DNA of 64,000 nucleotides, from positions 62,001 to 126,000 of the forward strand of contig NZ_CALPCP010000001.1 of the NCBI RefSeq assembly GCF_943192995.1, in the 5' to 3' direction. The notes under the pieces are model-generated. The model worked only from the letters and a program-made list of their open reading frames with translations. It had not been told where the DNA came from and did no database searches. Numbering within the stretch: the stretch's first letter is position 1; every line of letters starts with the position of its first letter. This DNA is from Flintibacter muris. GTDB taxonomy: Bacteria > Bacillota > Clostridia > Oscillospirales > Oscillospiraceae. Below, piece after piece: positions 43,157-50,700 of the stretch. A program made the translations under genes and the position numbers.

Positions 43157-44002
43157 TCAGGCCGGGGTTGACCTTATCCACCACCAGGACATAACCTTGT
43201 CCAGATCGCTTTTCTTTTCCTCGCCCATAATCGCCCGCATTACATCTATGGACAGATGCCCCTCCTGGCTGAATTTTTTGAGCCGCTGGGCTTGGGAAAG
43301 GGAGGGGGTGGCCTGTTCGCTGTCCATCGCGTCCAAAAGCTGTGTCTGTTCTTCTTTTTTGAGAAAGGACAGCTCATAGGCCGGGTTCAGGGCAATTTTC
43401 TTTTCGTCCACCATGTTCAGCAGTTCGGGGATTAACTCGGTCAGGCGGATGTAGCGGAAAATCTGGTTTTTACTCTGGCCGACCTGTTCGGCTAACATTT
43501 CGCTGGATTTCCTTCCTGCGGACTTGTTCCCAACTTGGGAACAAGTTAGGTCTGTGCGTTCTCCCTGATGTTTCATGGCCTCCAGCTTCATTTTGTAGGC
43601 AAAAGCCCTTTCGCTGGGGAGCAGGCTTTCCGGCTGTAAATTGCTGTCAACCATGATAATCGTGGCGGCGTCATCGTCCAAATCCCGGACAATGACCGGC
43701 ATGGTTTCTTTCTCTGCCAGTTCACTGGCCCGATGCCGCCTGTGTCCGGCTACCAGCTCATAGCCGCCCTCCGGGTCAGGACGGGCAATCGCCGGGACCA
43801 GAACGCCGTACTGCCGGATGCTGTCGGCGGTTTCCATCATGGCGTCATCGTCTTTGACCTTGAAAGGGTGTCCCTTGAACGGGTGCAGCTCGCTCAAAGA
43901 GATTTCTACCACCTTTTCCCGCCCCGCATCGGCGCGGCTCTCCTCGGTGGAAAACAGATCATCGACCGATGCCAGCTCTACTTTTTTCGCGCTGCTTTTC
44001 AA
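43157..44002 (-). CDS. parB: ParB-family partition protein, C-terminus possibly frameshifted
   Basis: 281 residues. The ParB domain has ISLSELHPFKGHPF, GGYELVAGHRRHRASELA and VDSNLQPESLLPSERAFAYK, followed by a helix-turn-helix. The frame ends SWWWIRSTPA. The next frame is open for about 50 more codons to 43018 (VDKVNPGLTDLFLKQARKVL), so a frameshift near 43175 may have removed the native end. It overlaps parA by 44 bases. Confidence 0.88.
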   Translation of the reverse strand: MKSSAKKVELASVDDLFSTEESRADAGREKVVEISLSELHPFKGHPFKVKDDDAMMETADSIRQYGVLVPAIARPDPEGGYELVAGHRRHRASELAEKETMPVIVRDLDDDAATIIMVDSNLQPESLLPSERAFAYKMKLEAMKHQGERTDLTCSQVGNKSAGRKSSEMLAEQVGQSKNQIFRYIRLTELIPELLNMVDEKKIALNPAYELSFLKKEEQTQLLDAMDSEQATPSLSQAQRLKKFSQEGHLSIDVMRAIMGEEKKSDLDKVMSWWWIRSTPA

Positions 44003-44789
44003 GTTTCAACACCTCCTTGGTCAGATTTGCGTAGCCCTCCGCTACTTTGCCGCCTGGGTCATGGGCGAAAATGCTCCTGCCCTCCGCGCTGGTTTCCTTT
44101 GCCCGGACAGAATGGGGAATCTCTGTGCCGAATACCTTGATTTTGCTGCCGTAGGTTTCCCGCAGCAGGGCGGCAATCTCTTTGGAAAAGTTGGTGCGGT
44201 TGTCCACCATCGTCAGCAGGATACCGTCTATTTGCAGTTTCGGGTTGATCTGCCGCTTGACTTTGGCTACCGTAGAGAGCAGCTGTTCCAGCCCTTTGGC
44301 GGGCAGATACTCCGCCTGGACCGGAATTATAATCCTGTTGGCGGCGGCCAGTGCGTTGACGGTGAGCATACCCAGGGAGGGCTGGCAGTCTATGAGGATA
44401 TGGGAATACTGCCCCTTTACGGTATCCAGGTATTGCCGCAGAATCGTTTCCCGGCTCATAGCGTTTACCAGCGACACCTCCATGCCGGACAGCTGAATAT
44501 CCGCTGGCATCAGGTCCACGCCCTCCGGGTGGCGCAGAATCCCCTCGCCGGGGCGGACCGGCTGATCGGTCAGGATACGGCCCATTGCGTCAGAGAGGGT
44601 AAAGGGCAGCTTATCCGGCTGGGGATTGCCCAGGCTGATGGTCAGGCTCCCTTGCGGGTCCCCGTCAATGAGAAGCACTTTCTTTCCGGCCTGCGCCAAT
44701 CCAATCCCTAAGTTGGCACAGGTTGTGGTTTTGCCCACACCTCCCTTTTGGTTGGCGATGGCGATGATTTGCGTGTTCAAGATAATCAC
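43959..44789 (-). CDS. parA: ParA-family partition ATPase
   Basis: 276 residues. Deviant Walker A NQKGGVGKTTTCANLG near the start, HILIDCQPSLG (Walker B) and an ATPase core of normal length. With ParB it stabilises the element when circular, or regulates it. It is first in a minus-strand operon parA-parB-mobC. Confidence 0.95.
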   Translation of the reverse strand: MIILNTQIIAIANQKGGVGKTTTCANLGIGLAQAGKKVLLIDGDPQGSLTISLGNPQPDKLPFTLSDAMGRILTDQPVRPGEGILRHPEGVDLMPADIQLSGMEVSLVNAMSRETILRQYLDTVKGQYSHILIDCQPSLGMLTVNALAAANRIIIPVQAEYLPAKGLEQLLSTVAKVKRQINPKLQIDGILLTMVDNRTNFSKEIAALLRETYGSKIKVFGTEIPHSVRAKETSAEGRSIFAHDPGGKVAEGYANLTKEVLKLEKQREKSRAGIGR

Positions 44790-44824
44790 CTCGTTTCTAA
44801 TTCGTTGTGGTTGCTTCTGGAAAT

Positions 44825-44869
44825 AGAAAAAGCCGCCACTTCATAAATTGAAAAGTGACGGCTTTTTCT
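44825..44869. terminator. Hairpin upstream of parA
   Basis: 16-bp stem with one mismatch, AGAAAAAGCCG-C-CACTT/AAGTG-A-CGGCTTTTTCT. It lies 36 bases upstream of the parA start; transcription into parA would pass through it. Confidence 0.6.
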
Positions 44870-45049
44870 GATCCCGGAATACAGTTCCCCGGAAACGCAA
44901 AAAGCACCCAGCAAAAAATACTGAGTGCCTGCATTAAAATCATATTCAATTATTCAAATTCGGTCAAACTACGCCAAACTGTTCTCGTATAAATTGAGGG
45001 GTGAGAGGGAGTAAAAATCGCCTCTGAAATACCCAGAAATCAGGGCTGT

Positions 45050-45124
45050 GGTTGTCCTATTTTTTAACCACTAAGCCCGTTTTTTACCTCCATTTTTGCC
45101 GGTTGTCCTATTTTTAACCACTAA
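45050..45124. repeat. Two iteron-like direct repeats
   Basis: GGTTGTCCTATTTTTTAACC-ACTAA at 45050-45074 and the same with one T fewer at 45101-45124, starts 51 bases apart. Confidence 0.8.
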
Positions 45125-45325
45125 AAATTGGGTGAAAATGGCTCTCGTTGTGTCAAATCAGGTCAAACTATATCAGCTTGTTTGGGTATAAGAAAACCCC
45201 GGAAAACCTTCGCTTTACGGTGATAAGGAAGTATAGAAACTAACTTATCATCAACGCTGACAAACAGGGTGCAAGCAAGAACAGAGAACACATCACTTTC
45301 ATTAGTGGTCGGTTCTCTGCTTTTT

Positions 45326-45437
45326 GTTACGCAATAGAACGCTGTTTTTGAGGGTAGGGATATAAAATATCGTCTAAGTGTTTTCCATGCTCTGAAAGCC
45401 GCATAAATCAAGGACTTTTTAACCTCTACTGCGTAAC
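45326..45437 (+). repeat. 112-bp inverted-end repeat, copy 2
   Basis: Ends GTTACGCAATAG (45326-45337) and CTACTGCGTAAC (45426-45437), 11 of 12 complementary. It contains TTTTTGAGGGTAGGGATATAAAA and GCATAAATCAAGGA in separate blocks shared with the other copies. Confidence 0.82.
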
Positions 45438-45492
45438 ATACCTACCCAAGAAAGCATTAGTTTTATAAAGCGATTGGATTAGACGGATTTTG

Positions 45493-45573
45493 AACACCGT
45501 AACAACTCCCGGTGTTGGATTATCCGATATTGGATTTTCCGACACCGGGTTATCCGACATCGGAAAATCCAAC
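45493..45573. repeat. Clustered TTATCCGA-type repeats with palindromes
   Basis: AACACCG...CGGTGTT (45493-45516) is followed by alternating GGATTATCCGATA, GGATTTTCCGACA and GGTTATCCGACA units, and a perfect 13-bp inverted repeat TTGGATTTTCCGA/TCGGAAAATCCAA. It resembles protein-binding arrays at plasmid origins or transfer promoters. Confidence 0.7.
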
Positions 45574-45752
45574 GCAATTAAATAAAGATATAACTAACTA
45601 AAGAAAAACCAAATACAGACTTAATCAAATATCTATTCCTTTCCTATCCTTTCCCCTAACCCCTTTCCTTTGAAGCACAATATAGTGACAGAGCTGCAAG
45701 AATGGAAAAGAATGGAACGGAAACGGCAGTATAAAGAAATATTGTTTACTAT

Positions 45753-45864
45753 GTTACGCAATAGAACACCGTTTTTAAGGGTAGGAGTATAAAACCCTTA
45801 CCCTTGTCCTTATCGCCGCTGTAATGCGCTTAAATCAAGCGAGAAACACCCTCTATCGTGTAAC
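45753..45864 (+). repeat. 112-bp inverted-end repeat, copy 3
   Basis: Ends GTTACGCAATAG (45753-45764) and CTATCGTGTAAC (45853-45864). An internal stem AAGGGTA/TACCCTT encloses GGAGTATAAAACCCT. Exactly the same length as copy 2. Confidence 0.82.
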
Positions 45865-45939
45865 AATCATTCCATACTGGATTGAGGGCGAAAGCAGTCT
45901 ACTGATTTCGTCCTCTTGACTGCCCATTAGCAAAGGCGG

Positions 45940-45989
45940 GAAAAGCTGTCAAGGGCGCGTAGCGCGAAGTTTACCCTTGACAGCTTTTC
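45940..45989. repeat. GTCAAGGG/CCCTTGAC hairpin 3
   Basis: Perfect 16-bp arms GAAAAGCTGTCAAGGG/CCCTTGACAGCTTTTC (45940-45955 with 45974-45989), CGCG/CGCG at the tip, and an outer GCAAAG/CTTTGC pair (45930, 45994). Confidence 0.85.
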
Positions 45990-46005
45990 ACGTCTTTGCT
46001 ACTTC

Positions 46006-46209
46006 CTATCGGTCGAAGCGGAATTTCAATATGGCTTCAACCAGTTTTGCCTTTAATCTGTCCTGTGTGTCGTCATTGATATGCCCCTTATACATAGACA
46101 GGTATTTGATGTGTGCGGTGTAGTGCTGCAATACTGCGTCTACCGCTTCCGGCTCTCCGGCAACGGCTTTTTCGATTACTTCAAAAGGTATCAGCTTTTT
46201 GTTCCTCAT
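46006..46209 (-). CDS. Tn916 Orf8-like helix-turn-helix protein
   Basis: 67 residues: KLIPFEVIEKAVAGEPEAVDAVLQHY and KAKLVEAILKFRFD match the small HTH proteins following a sigma-like gene in Tn916-type elements. It overlaps that gene by 29 bases. Its likely role is regulation of transfer genes. Confidence 0.82.
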   Translation of the reverse strand: MRNKKLIPFEVIEKAVAGEPEAVDAVLQHYTAHIKYLSMYKGHINDDTQDRLKAKLVEAILKFRFDR

Positions 46210-46639
46210 GTTCCAATCTCTCCCATTCTTTCCGCAACTGTTTCAGCGCGACATTTCTTCTGTGATTTATCGTACTTCTACAACGCCCATACAGTCTGCC
46301 GATTGCTTCATCACGATAACCGATGAAGTAATATAGCAACAAAACTTCTTGCCTTAACTCCGGCAACTTTGCTAATGTCGTCGCTAACCGTTCATCATCA
46401 ACGATAACTTCCTTTCCCAACACAAGAAATACGGTCGGCTTGTCCTGCTTTTCAAAGTAGCTGTCCATAGCAGACGGTTCAAAATATCGTTCTGACATCA
46501 GATAGTCAAGGGATATTTCCCGTTCCATTTTCCGCTTCAAATCCCTCCATGCGTTGATTGCTTCATGGCGCAGGACAACCTTGCAGAACGCATGGAAAGC
46601 ATATTCAATATGCTCCATGAACTGTTCAGAATATCTCAT
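46181..46639 (-). CDS. Sigma-70-like regulator (Tn916 Orf7-like)
   Basis: 152 residues. Region-4-like C-terminus (LPELRQEVLLLYYFIGYRDEAIGRLYGRCRSTINHRR, in parts) and N-terminal EYAFHAFCKVVLRHEAINAWRD match Tn916 Orf7 regulators that raise transcription of element excision and transfer genes. First of a two-gene unit. Confidence 0.85.
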   Translation of the reverse strand: MRYSEQFMEHIEYAFHAFCKVVLRHEAINAWRDLKRKMEREISLDYLMSERYFEPSAMDSYFEKQDKPTVFLVLGKEVIVDDERLATTLAKLPELRQEVLLLYYFIGYRDEAIGRLYGRCRSTINHRRNVALKQLRKEWERLEHEEQKADTF

Positions 46640-46680
46640 TTTCTCTCACCCCCTTTCTTCCCAGTAGGGGGCTATTACAA

Positions 46681-46717
46681 CAAGAACCCATGCAGAATAT
46701 ATCCGCATAGGTTCTTG
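46681..46717 (-). terminator. Hairpin between the sigma-like gene and the small peptide gene
   Basis: Stem CAAGAACC-C-ATGC/GCAT-A-GGTTCTTG with one mismatch (46681-46693 with 46705-46717). It lies after the ABC cassette's last small gene. Confidence 0.6.
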
Positions 46718-46741
46718 AGTAATATGAGTTATTAAGACATA

Positions 46742-46852
46742 CTAAATGATATGTGTATTCATACTCATAGGCGCAATAATCCTCGTTAATGGCTTGGATT
46801 TTTTTGACAGGTCAATGATTGTTGGATTTTGTCGATATGATTTATGCTTCAT
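46742..46852 (-). CDS. Putative 36-residue basic peptide
   Basis: From an ATG at 46852 with AGAGG 8 bases ahead: KHKSYRQNPTIIDLSKK, then PLTRIIAPMSMNTHII. Unrecognised. It could be an unannotated small protein ending the ABC cassette, or a chance frame. The ribosome-binding site is its main support. Confidence 0.45.
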   Translation of the reverse strand: MKHKSYRQNPTIIDLSKKSKPLTRIIAPMSMNTHII

Positions 46853-46995
46853 GGCGGTACCTCTTTTTAGACATCGCGTCAAAAGGAACGTGTAAAAAGC
46901 TCTCTGCTGAACAACAGTTTTTTCTTTGTCGTCATTCAGCAGATTGGATTGAATTATCAAAAAAGGAGCCGATAACAGCAGTTCAAATCTGCGTG

Positions 46996-47199
46996 TTATC
47001 GGCTCTGCGTCTGTGCGTCCGGCTCTTTGATAACCGAAATATGAAGTTGTGTTACATTGATTAAAATTTCCTGCTTACATTTGGGGCAGAACAGCGGGAA
47101 GTTCCGAAGCTCTGTATCTAACCGCATTTTAATACGTGTCTTGCTCCCGCAAACAGGGCATAATAACCATTTGAATTGCTCGCTCTCGTTATGATTCAT
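46996..47199 (-). CDS. Cysteine-rich KTR-domain protein
   Basis: 67 residues: LLCPVCGSKTRIKMR and FPLFCPKCKQEILINV, the two CxxC pairs and KTR of this family, common in Tn916-like elements. Predicted zinc ribbon. It overlaps the gene before it by 11 bases. Confidence 0.85.
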   Translation of the reverse strand: MNHNESEQFKWLLCPVCGSKTRIKMRLDTELRNFPLFCPKCKQEILINVTQLHISVIKEPDAQTQSR

Positions 47200-47434
47200 G
47201 GGTTTTATTCTTGCTTTCCTTTTTCAGTACAGCACTGCTGATAACGCTGATACCGCCCAATAACGCACAAGATTTTGACGGAAAAAGGATTCCTGCCGCC
47301 ACAAGACCAGCGCCGACAACTAAGTTACATACCGCTGCCGTTTTTAACGCTTTCTTTTTCGGGTTGGGAAGCTCTACGGATATTCCCAGTGTGTCATTCA
47401 GCTTTTCGCAAGCCCTGTTTACTTCTTTAATCAT
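47189..47434 (-). CDS. Small membrane protein of the ABC cassette
   Basis: 81 residues with two hydrophobic helices (AAVCNLVVGAGLVAAGILF and CALLGGISVISSAVL). Unrecognised. Its position in the operon suggests a role with the transporter. Confidence 0.65.
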   Translation of the reverse strand: MIKEVNRACEKLNDTLGISVELPNPKKKALKTAAVCNLVVGAGLVAAGILFPSKSCALLGGISVISSAVLKKESKNKTHES

Positions 47435-47443
47435 TTTGCCCTC

Positions 47444-47668
47444 CTAAAATAATAACTGTATGCCGTGATTTGCAATGAGTAACACGCCAATGCCTATGAC
47501 AACCCATAAGGCTGTGGCTTTCTTTTCTTTCCCTTTTTTCTTGTTCAGAAACAGGAAAAGCAATCCCGCACCCACAAGGCAGATACCGATAATCAATGAT
47601 ATGATTGAAATAGTCTGCATAATTTCCGCACTTGGAACGGGTACAAAGTCGGGAATTGGAAAGTTCAT
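47444..47668 (-). CDS. Small two-helix membrane protein of the ABC cassette
   Basis: 74 residues with helices at about 18-40 (IISLIIGICLVGAGLLFLFL) and 50-70 (ALWVVIGIGVLLIANHG) joined by a Lys-rich loop. Unrecognised. Between the permease gene and another small membrane protein. Confidence 0.65.
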   Translation of the reverse strand: MNFPIPDFVPVPSAEIMQTISIISLIIGICLVGAGLLFLFLNKKKGKEKKATALWVVIGIGVLLIANHGIQLLF

Positions 47669-47686
47669 TTTATAGCCCCCTTTCTT

Positions 47687-48382
47687 TTAATTGCTCAAAT
47701 CTGATAAAATCATTTTCCTCATTGTGATTGCTGAAAAAGTGATTCCTATGATGCCGAAAATAATTGCCGCAATGGGAATTGACAAAAGTCCTGCGCTGCT
47801 TCCCTGTGAATTTGACGCAATGGCAACAATGATGATAGACGAAACAACGGTTGCAATCGCTGACTTCTTTATCATTCCAACATACAGCGGGAGAAGCCCC
47901 AACAGGATTGCGGATATTGTTGTAACTGCCTGTGTCATTATGTTTCCAAAGCTGAACGTGACAAAATCAAAACATTTTGCCGCAAGAAAGATTGTGGCAT
48001 ATTGGAAGATATTTGATAGTACATGGAACAGGAACATGATACCACATATCAAAATGAGTTTTGCCGTAATCAGTTTTGTGCGACTGATCGGGTAAGTGAA
48101 AAGCAAACAGATTGTTTTGTTTCTGTATTCTTCAATCACAAATACGGAAATCAGTACCGCTTCCCATACAATCAGAGTAGCCCTTACAAGCATTGCCGCT
48201 AACGTAACTGTATCTAACTGGACAGGGGCAAATCCCGGAAGCGTGGATATATTGCCGCTTGCGGTTAAAAGGCTGGACGTAAAGACGGAAAGCAGAAAGA
48301 TAATAAAGTTAGCGATTAACAATCCGGCAATATGCGGCTTTAACGGTACTTTCTTAATTTCCATGCGGATAAGGTTCCACAT
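47687..48382 (-). CDS. ABC-2-type transporter permease
   Basis: 231 residues from the ATG at 48382, preferred over a GTG at 48391 because GGAGG is correctly spaced. Six membrane helices, with IEEYRNKTICLLFTYPISR, the usual ABC-2 loop before a membrane segment. Such permeases export peptides or drugs, or provide immunity to bacteriocins. It overlaps the ATPase gene end. Confidence 0.88.
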   Translation of the reverse strand: MWNLIRMEIKKVPLKPHIAGLLIANFIIFLLSVFTSSLLTASGNISTLPGFAPVQLDTVTLAAMLVRATLIVWEAVLISVFVIEEYRNKTICLLFTYPISRTKLITAKLILICGIMFLFHVLSNIFQYATIFLAAKCFDFVTFSFGNIMTQAVTTISAILLGLLPLYVGMIKKSAIATVVSSIIIVAIASNSQGSSAGLLSIPIAAIIFGIIGITFSAITMRKMILSDLSN

Positions 48383-49100
48383 TTTTTTCACCTCCTCCCA
48401 ATAAGCCTAAATAATAGGTTTCAAGGTCTATCCCTTTGGCTGTGAGTTCTTTCATTGATACTTCCGCAAGCATAGCCCCGTGGTCAATAATTCCGATTGT
48501 ATCGGCAATTTTAGATAGTTCGTCAAGGATATGGCTGGATATTAAAATGCTTGTGTGGTATTCATGGTTGATTCGCAACAGCAGCTCCCGTACTTCAATA
48601 ATCCCCTGTGGGTCTAAGCCGTTTATTGGTTCGTCTAAAATAAGCAAATCCGGCTTCGTGAGCATTGCCCTTGCAAGCGCAAGCCGCTGTTTCATTCCCA
48701 AAGAGAATTTCCCTACGGCTTTTTTGCCCGTTTCTGCAATCCCTAACAGTGACAGCGTTTCCATGATGTTTTCATAGCCTGCGCCCATGTATCGGCAATG
48801 GAGTTCCATGTTCTCGTATGCGCTTAAATGGCTGTAAAAAACAGGGCTTTCAATAATGCTGCCGATACGGGAGAAAACGGGATTGTTCCCCTTGTTGATA
48901 GTTTCGCCTAATAAACATACCGTACCTGTATCGGGGAAAATGACGTGGTACAGCGTTTTCATCAGCGAAGTTTTTCCTGCGCCGTTCGCGCCCAAAAATC
49001 CGTACACTTCCCCTTGCCTTACATTCATGCAAATATCATTCAGTATGGGGCTGCCCTCTATGGATTTTGATAAGTGCCGGACTTCAACCGCATTTGTCAT
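48354..49100 (-). CDS. ABC transporter ATP-binding protein
   Basis: 248 residues from the ATG at 49100, which overlaps the previous stop (ATGA). Walker A GANGAGKTS, signature FSLGMKQRLALARAM, Walker B LLILDEPINGLDP. It resembles bacitracin or lantibiotic-immunity ATPases. It energises the permease encoded downstream. Confidence 0.92.
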   Translation of the reverse strand: MTNAVEVRHLSKSIEGSPILNDICMNVRQGEVYGFLGANGAGKTSLMKTLYHVIFPDTGTVCLLGETINKGNNPVFSRIGSIIESPVFYSHLSAYENMELHCRYMGAGYENIMETLSLLGIAETGKKAVGKFSLGMKQRLALARAMLTKPDLLILDEPINGLDPQGIIEVRELLLRINHEYHTSILISSHILDELSKIADTIGIIDHGAMLAEVSMKELTAKGIDLETYYLGLLGGGEKNVEPYPHGN

Positions 49101-49327
49101 TCGCCCGCCCCCTTTTTGGGGCATAGCCGCCTTTTGAATATCAGAGTTGCTTTCTGTGCGATTCCGATAAGAGAATATTGGGAGCTGCCTATACACGGAT
49201 AGGCGAAACAAGTAACCAGCTCCCAACCGTCCTTACCGTAATGGTTCAGTTTATCAGACAGCGACTTTTCGGAATGTTCTGTTTCCTTGCTGTCAATTAC
49301 TATCGTTTTGTACTCAAATTCTGTCAT
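49097..49327 (-). CDS. DUF4177-like small protein
   Basis: 76 residues: TEFEYKTIVIDSKETEHSEKSL, SDKLNHYGKDGWELVTCFA. The WELV pattern matches DUF4177. Between the TetR gene and the ATPase in one operon. Function unknown. Confidence 0.7.
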   Translation of the reverse strand: MTEFEYKTIVIDSKETEHSEKSLSDKLNHYGKDGWELVTCFAYPCIGSSQYSLIGIAQKATLIFKRRLCPKKGAGE

Positions 49328-49338
49328 AACAATCTCCT

Positions 49339-49929
49339 TTACTCAAAAATATCTGCCACAAGGCTATCCACCATAAAATCAAAAACAGCGAAATAATCAC
49401 AAGTGACGGAAAGCGTTTCTTTTGCATTGATTGTTGACAGCAGCGCACTCAAAATTCCATATGCCTGTGCTTCCTCCATTTTCAGATTGAGGTCTGCGGC
49501 ATGGATAACCTGTCTGAAAAAATCGAAACTGTCAAACTTGATTTTCTTAATCGTTTCTTCCGGCAGCTTTGTTACAAAAGACTGAAAATCCGGCGTATTG
49601 ACATTGTAGAGGAACGGCTTGCTGTCGTATTCCCGGAAAAGCCTTTTCATGGACTGTGCAAAGCCCTCTTTCGTCCGGCTGTTCCTGTTTATGTCGATAA
49701 TTTTTTCTGTCAACCTCCTTTGTATGTCTGTGATTGTTTCAAGGAATAAATCTTCCTTTGTCGGGTAGAGCGTATAAAAAGTACCGATAGATATAACTGC
49801 CTTGTCGCATAGATTCTTAATGCTTGTCTTTTTGTACCCTTGCGCTATCCAACATTCCTCGCATAGTTCTTCCAGCTTTTTGCGGATTGCTTTTTTATCA
49901 GCGTCCGAAAGGACTGGCTTTGACGGCAT
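49339..49929 (-). CDS. TetR-family transcriptional repressor
   Basis: 196 residues. N-terminal helix-turn-helix YKKTSIKNLCDKAVISIGTFYTLYPTKEDLF; helical ligand domain behind it. First gene of the ABC cassette, so it probably represses the whole unit. AGGAGAAG precedes the ATG. Confidence 0.9.
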   Translation of the reverse strand: MPSKPVLSDADKKAIRKKLEELCEECWIAQGYKKTSIKNLCDKAVISIGTFYTLYPTKEDLFLETITDIQRRLTEKIIDINRNSRTKEGFAQSMKRLFREYDSKPFLYNVNTPDFQSFVTKLPEETIKKIKFDSFDFFRQVIHAADLNLKMEEAQAYGILSALLSTINAKETLSVTCDYFAVFDFMVDSLVADIFE

Positions 49930-49962
49930 AGATTCACTTCTCCTTTCTTCTGAATTGTATTT

Positions 49963-49974
49963 GCGAATATTCGC
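49963..49974. promoter_or_regulatory. Probable TetR operator
   Basis: Perfect palindrome GCGAATATTCGC 34 bases upstream of the TetR start, followed by a related AATATTCACAAAACGAAT block. Confidence 0.6.
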
Positions 49975-50438
49975 TATAAATATTCACAAAACGAATGATA
50001 GCACGATTGATAACTATTGTCAAGTAGGGAACTTGATTTAGCAATGCCGTATACCCCCAAAATCAGAAAATCATTCCTTACATTATAGGAAGTATTTTAG
50101 TTAACTGATAGAACTGAATAGACATACTCTGAAACCATATTTCAGCTTACAAAAAACCTCTGCTATTTTTTATTCATATTTGGCATTTCTGAAACTCCCC
50201 CGTATTAAGAAGCAAGGAAAACTTTTTGAAAAATTTCTCTCAAATATTCGTCAAAAACGCCCTGTGCGGTGTTGTAGGTAGTGAGAGGATTTTCAAGAGG
50301 GTTTGGGAAACTTCCCAACAAGCAAAATCTGTCCGGCAAGCCGTAGCGCGGACGGGCAGATTTACGGAAATGGGTACCCGTTTCCTATGCTTGCTCCGAA
50401 ACTTATCATTTCGCAAATACGGAAAGGAAGGGAAAAGA

Positions 50439-50696
50439 ATGGATTGGGAACCAGAAATCAAGGACAGCGGCTATTTGCCGGAAAAAGGGAAACCGACAGA
50501 GGAAACTGTCTGCTACAAAATCGGCGGCACATACTATGAAGTGTCTACCTCCTGCGGCGGCTCGGAACGGCTCCGCGACAAGATGATACGGCTCATAAAA
50601 TCGGAAACCGTCAAACCGCCCAATGACAAACAGGGATTAATGCGCTATAATAAGGACAGCACACTGTTTGTCGGGCGTTCATTACAGGAGGAATGA
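50439..50696 (+). CDS. Small recombinase-associated protein
   Basis: 85 residues from the ATG at 50439 behind AAAGGAAGGG; the frame is open upstream but without a site. PTEETVCYKIGGTYYEVSTSCGGSERLRDKM and RYNKDSTLFVGRSLQEE resemble short proteins found directly before serine recombinases in gut elements. Function unknown. It ends 4 bases before the recombinase. Upstream DNA (49975-50438) holds a near-palindrome at 50366-50385 and no gene. Confidence 0.7.
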   Translation: MDWEPEIKDSGYLPEKGKPTEETVCYKIGGTYYEVSTSCGGSERLRDKMIRLIKSETVKPPNDKQGLMRYNKDSTLFVGRSLQEE

Positions 50697-50700
50697 ACAT

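Larger units (their letters stand above)
44790..46005. other. Gene-free region with hairpins, iteron-like and inverted-end repeats
   Basis: No convincing gene. In order: a hairpin (44825-44869) that may attenuate parA; two 25-base repeats (45050, 45101); 112-bp repeat copy 2 (45326-45437); clustered TTATCCGA repeats (45493-45573); 112-bp repeat copy 3 (45753-45864); and a long hairpin (45940-45989). The density suggests a replication or transfer control region, but no initiator gene is adjacent. Confidence 0.65.

Noticed and set aside
45163-45411. 82-codon minus-strand frame
   Set aside because: It runs through the 112-bp repeat copy 2 and has no ribosome-binding site or recognisable motif.
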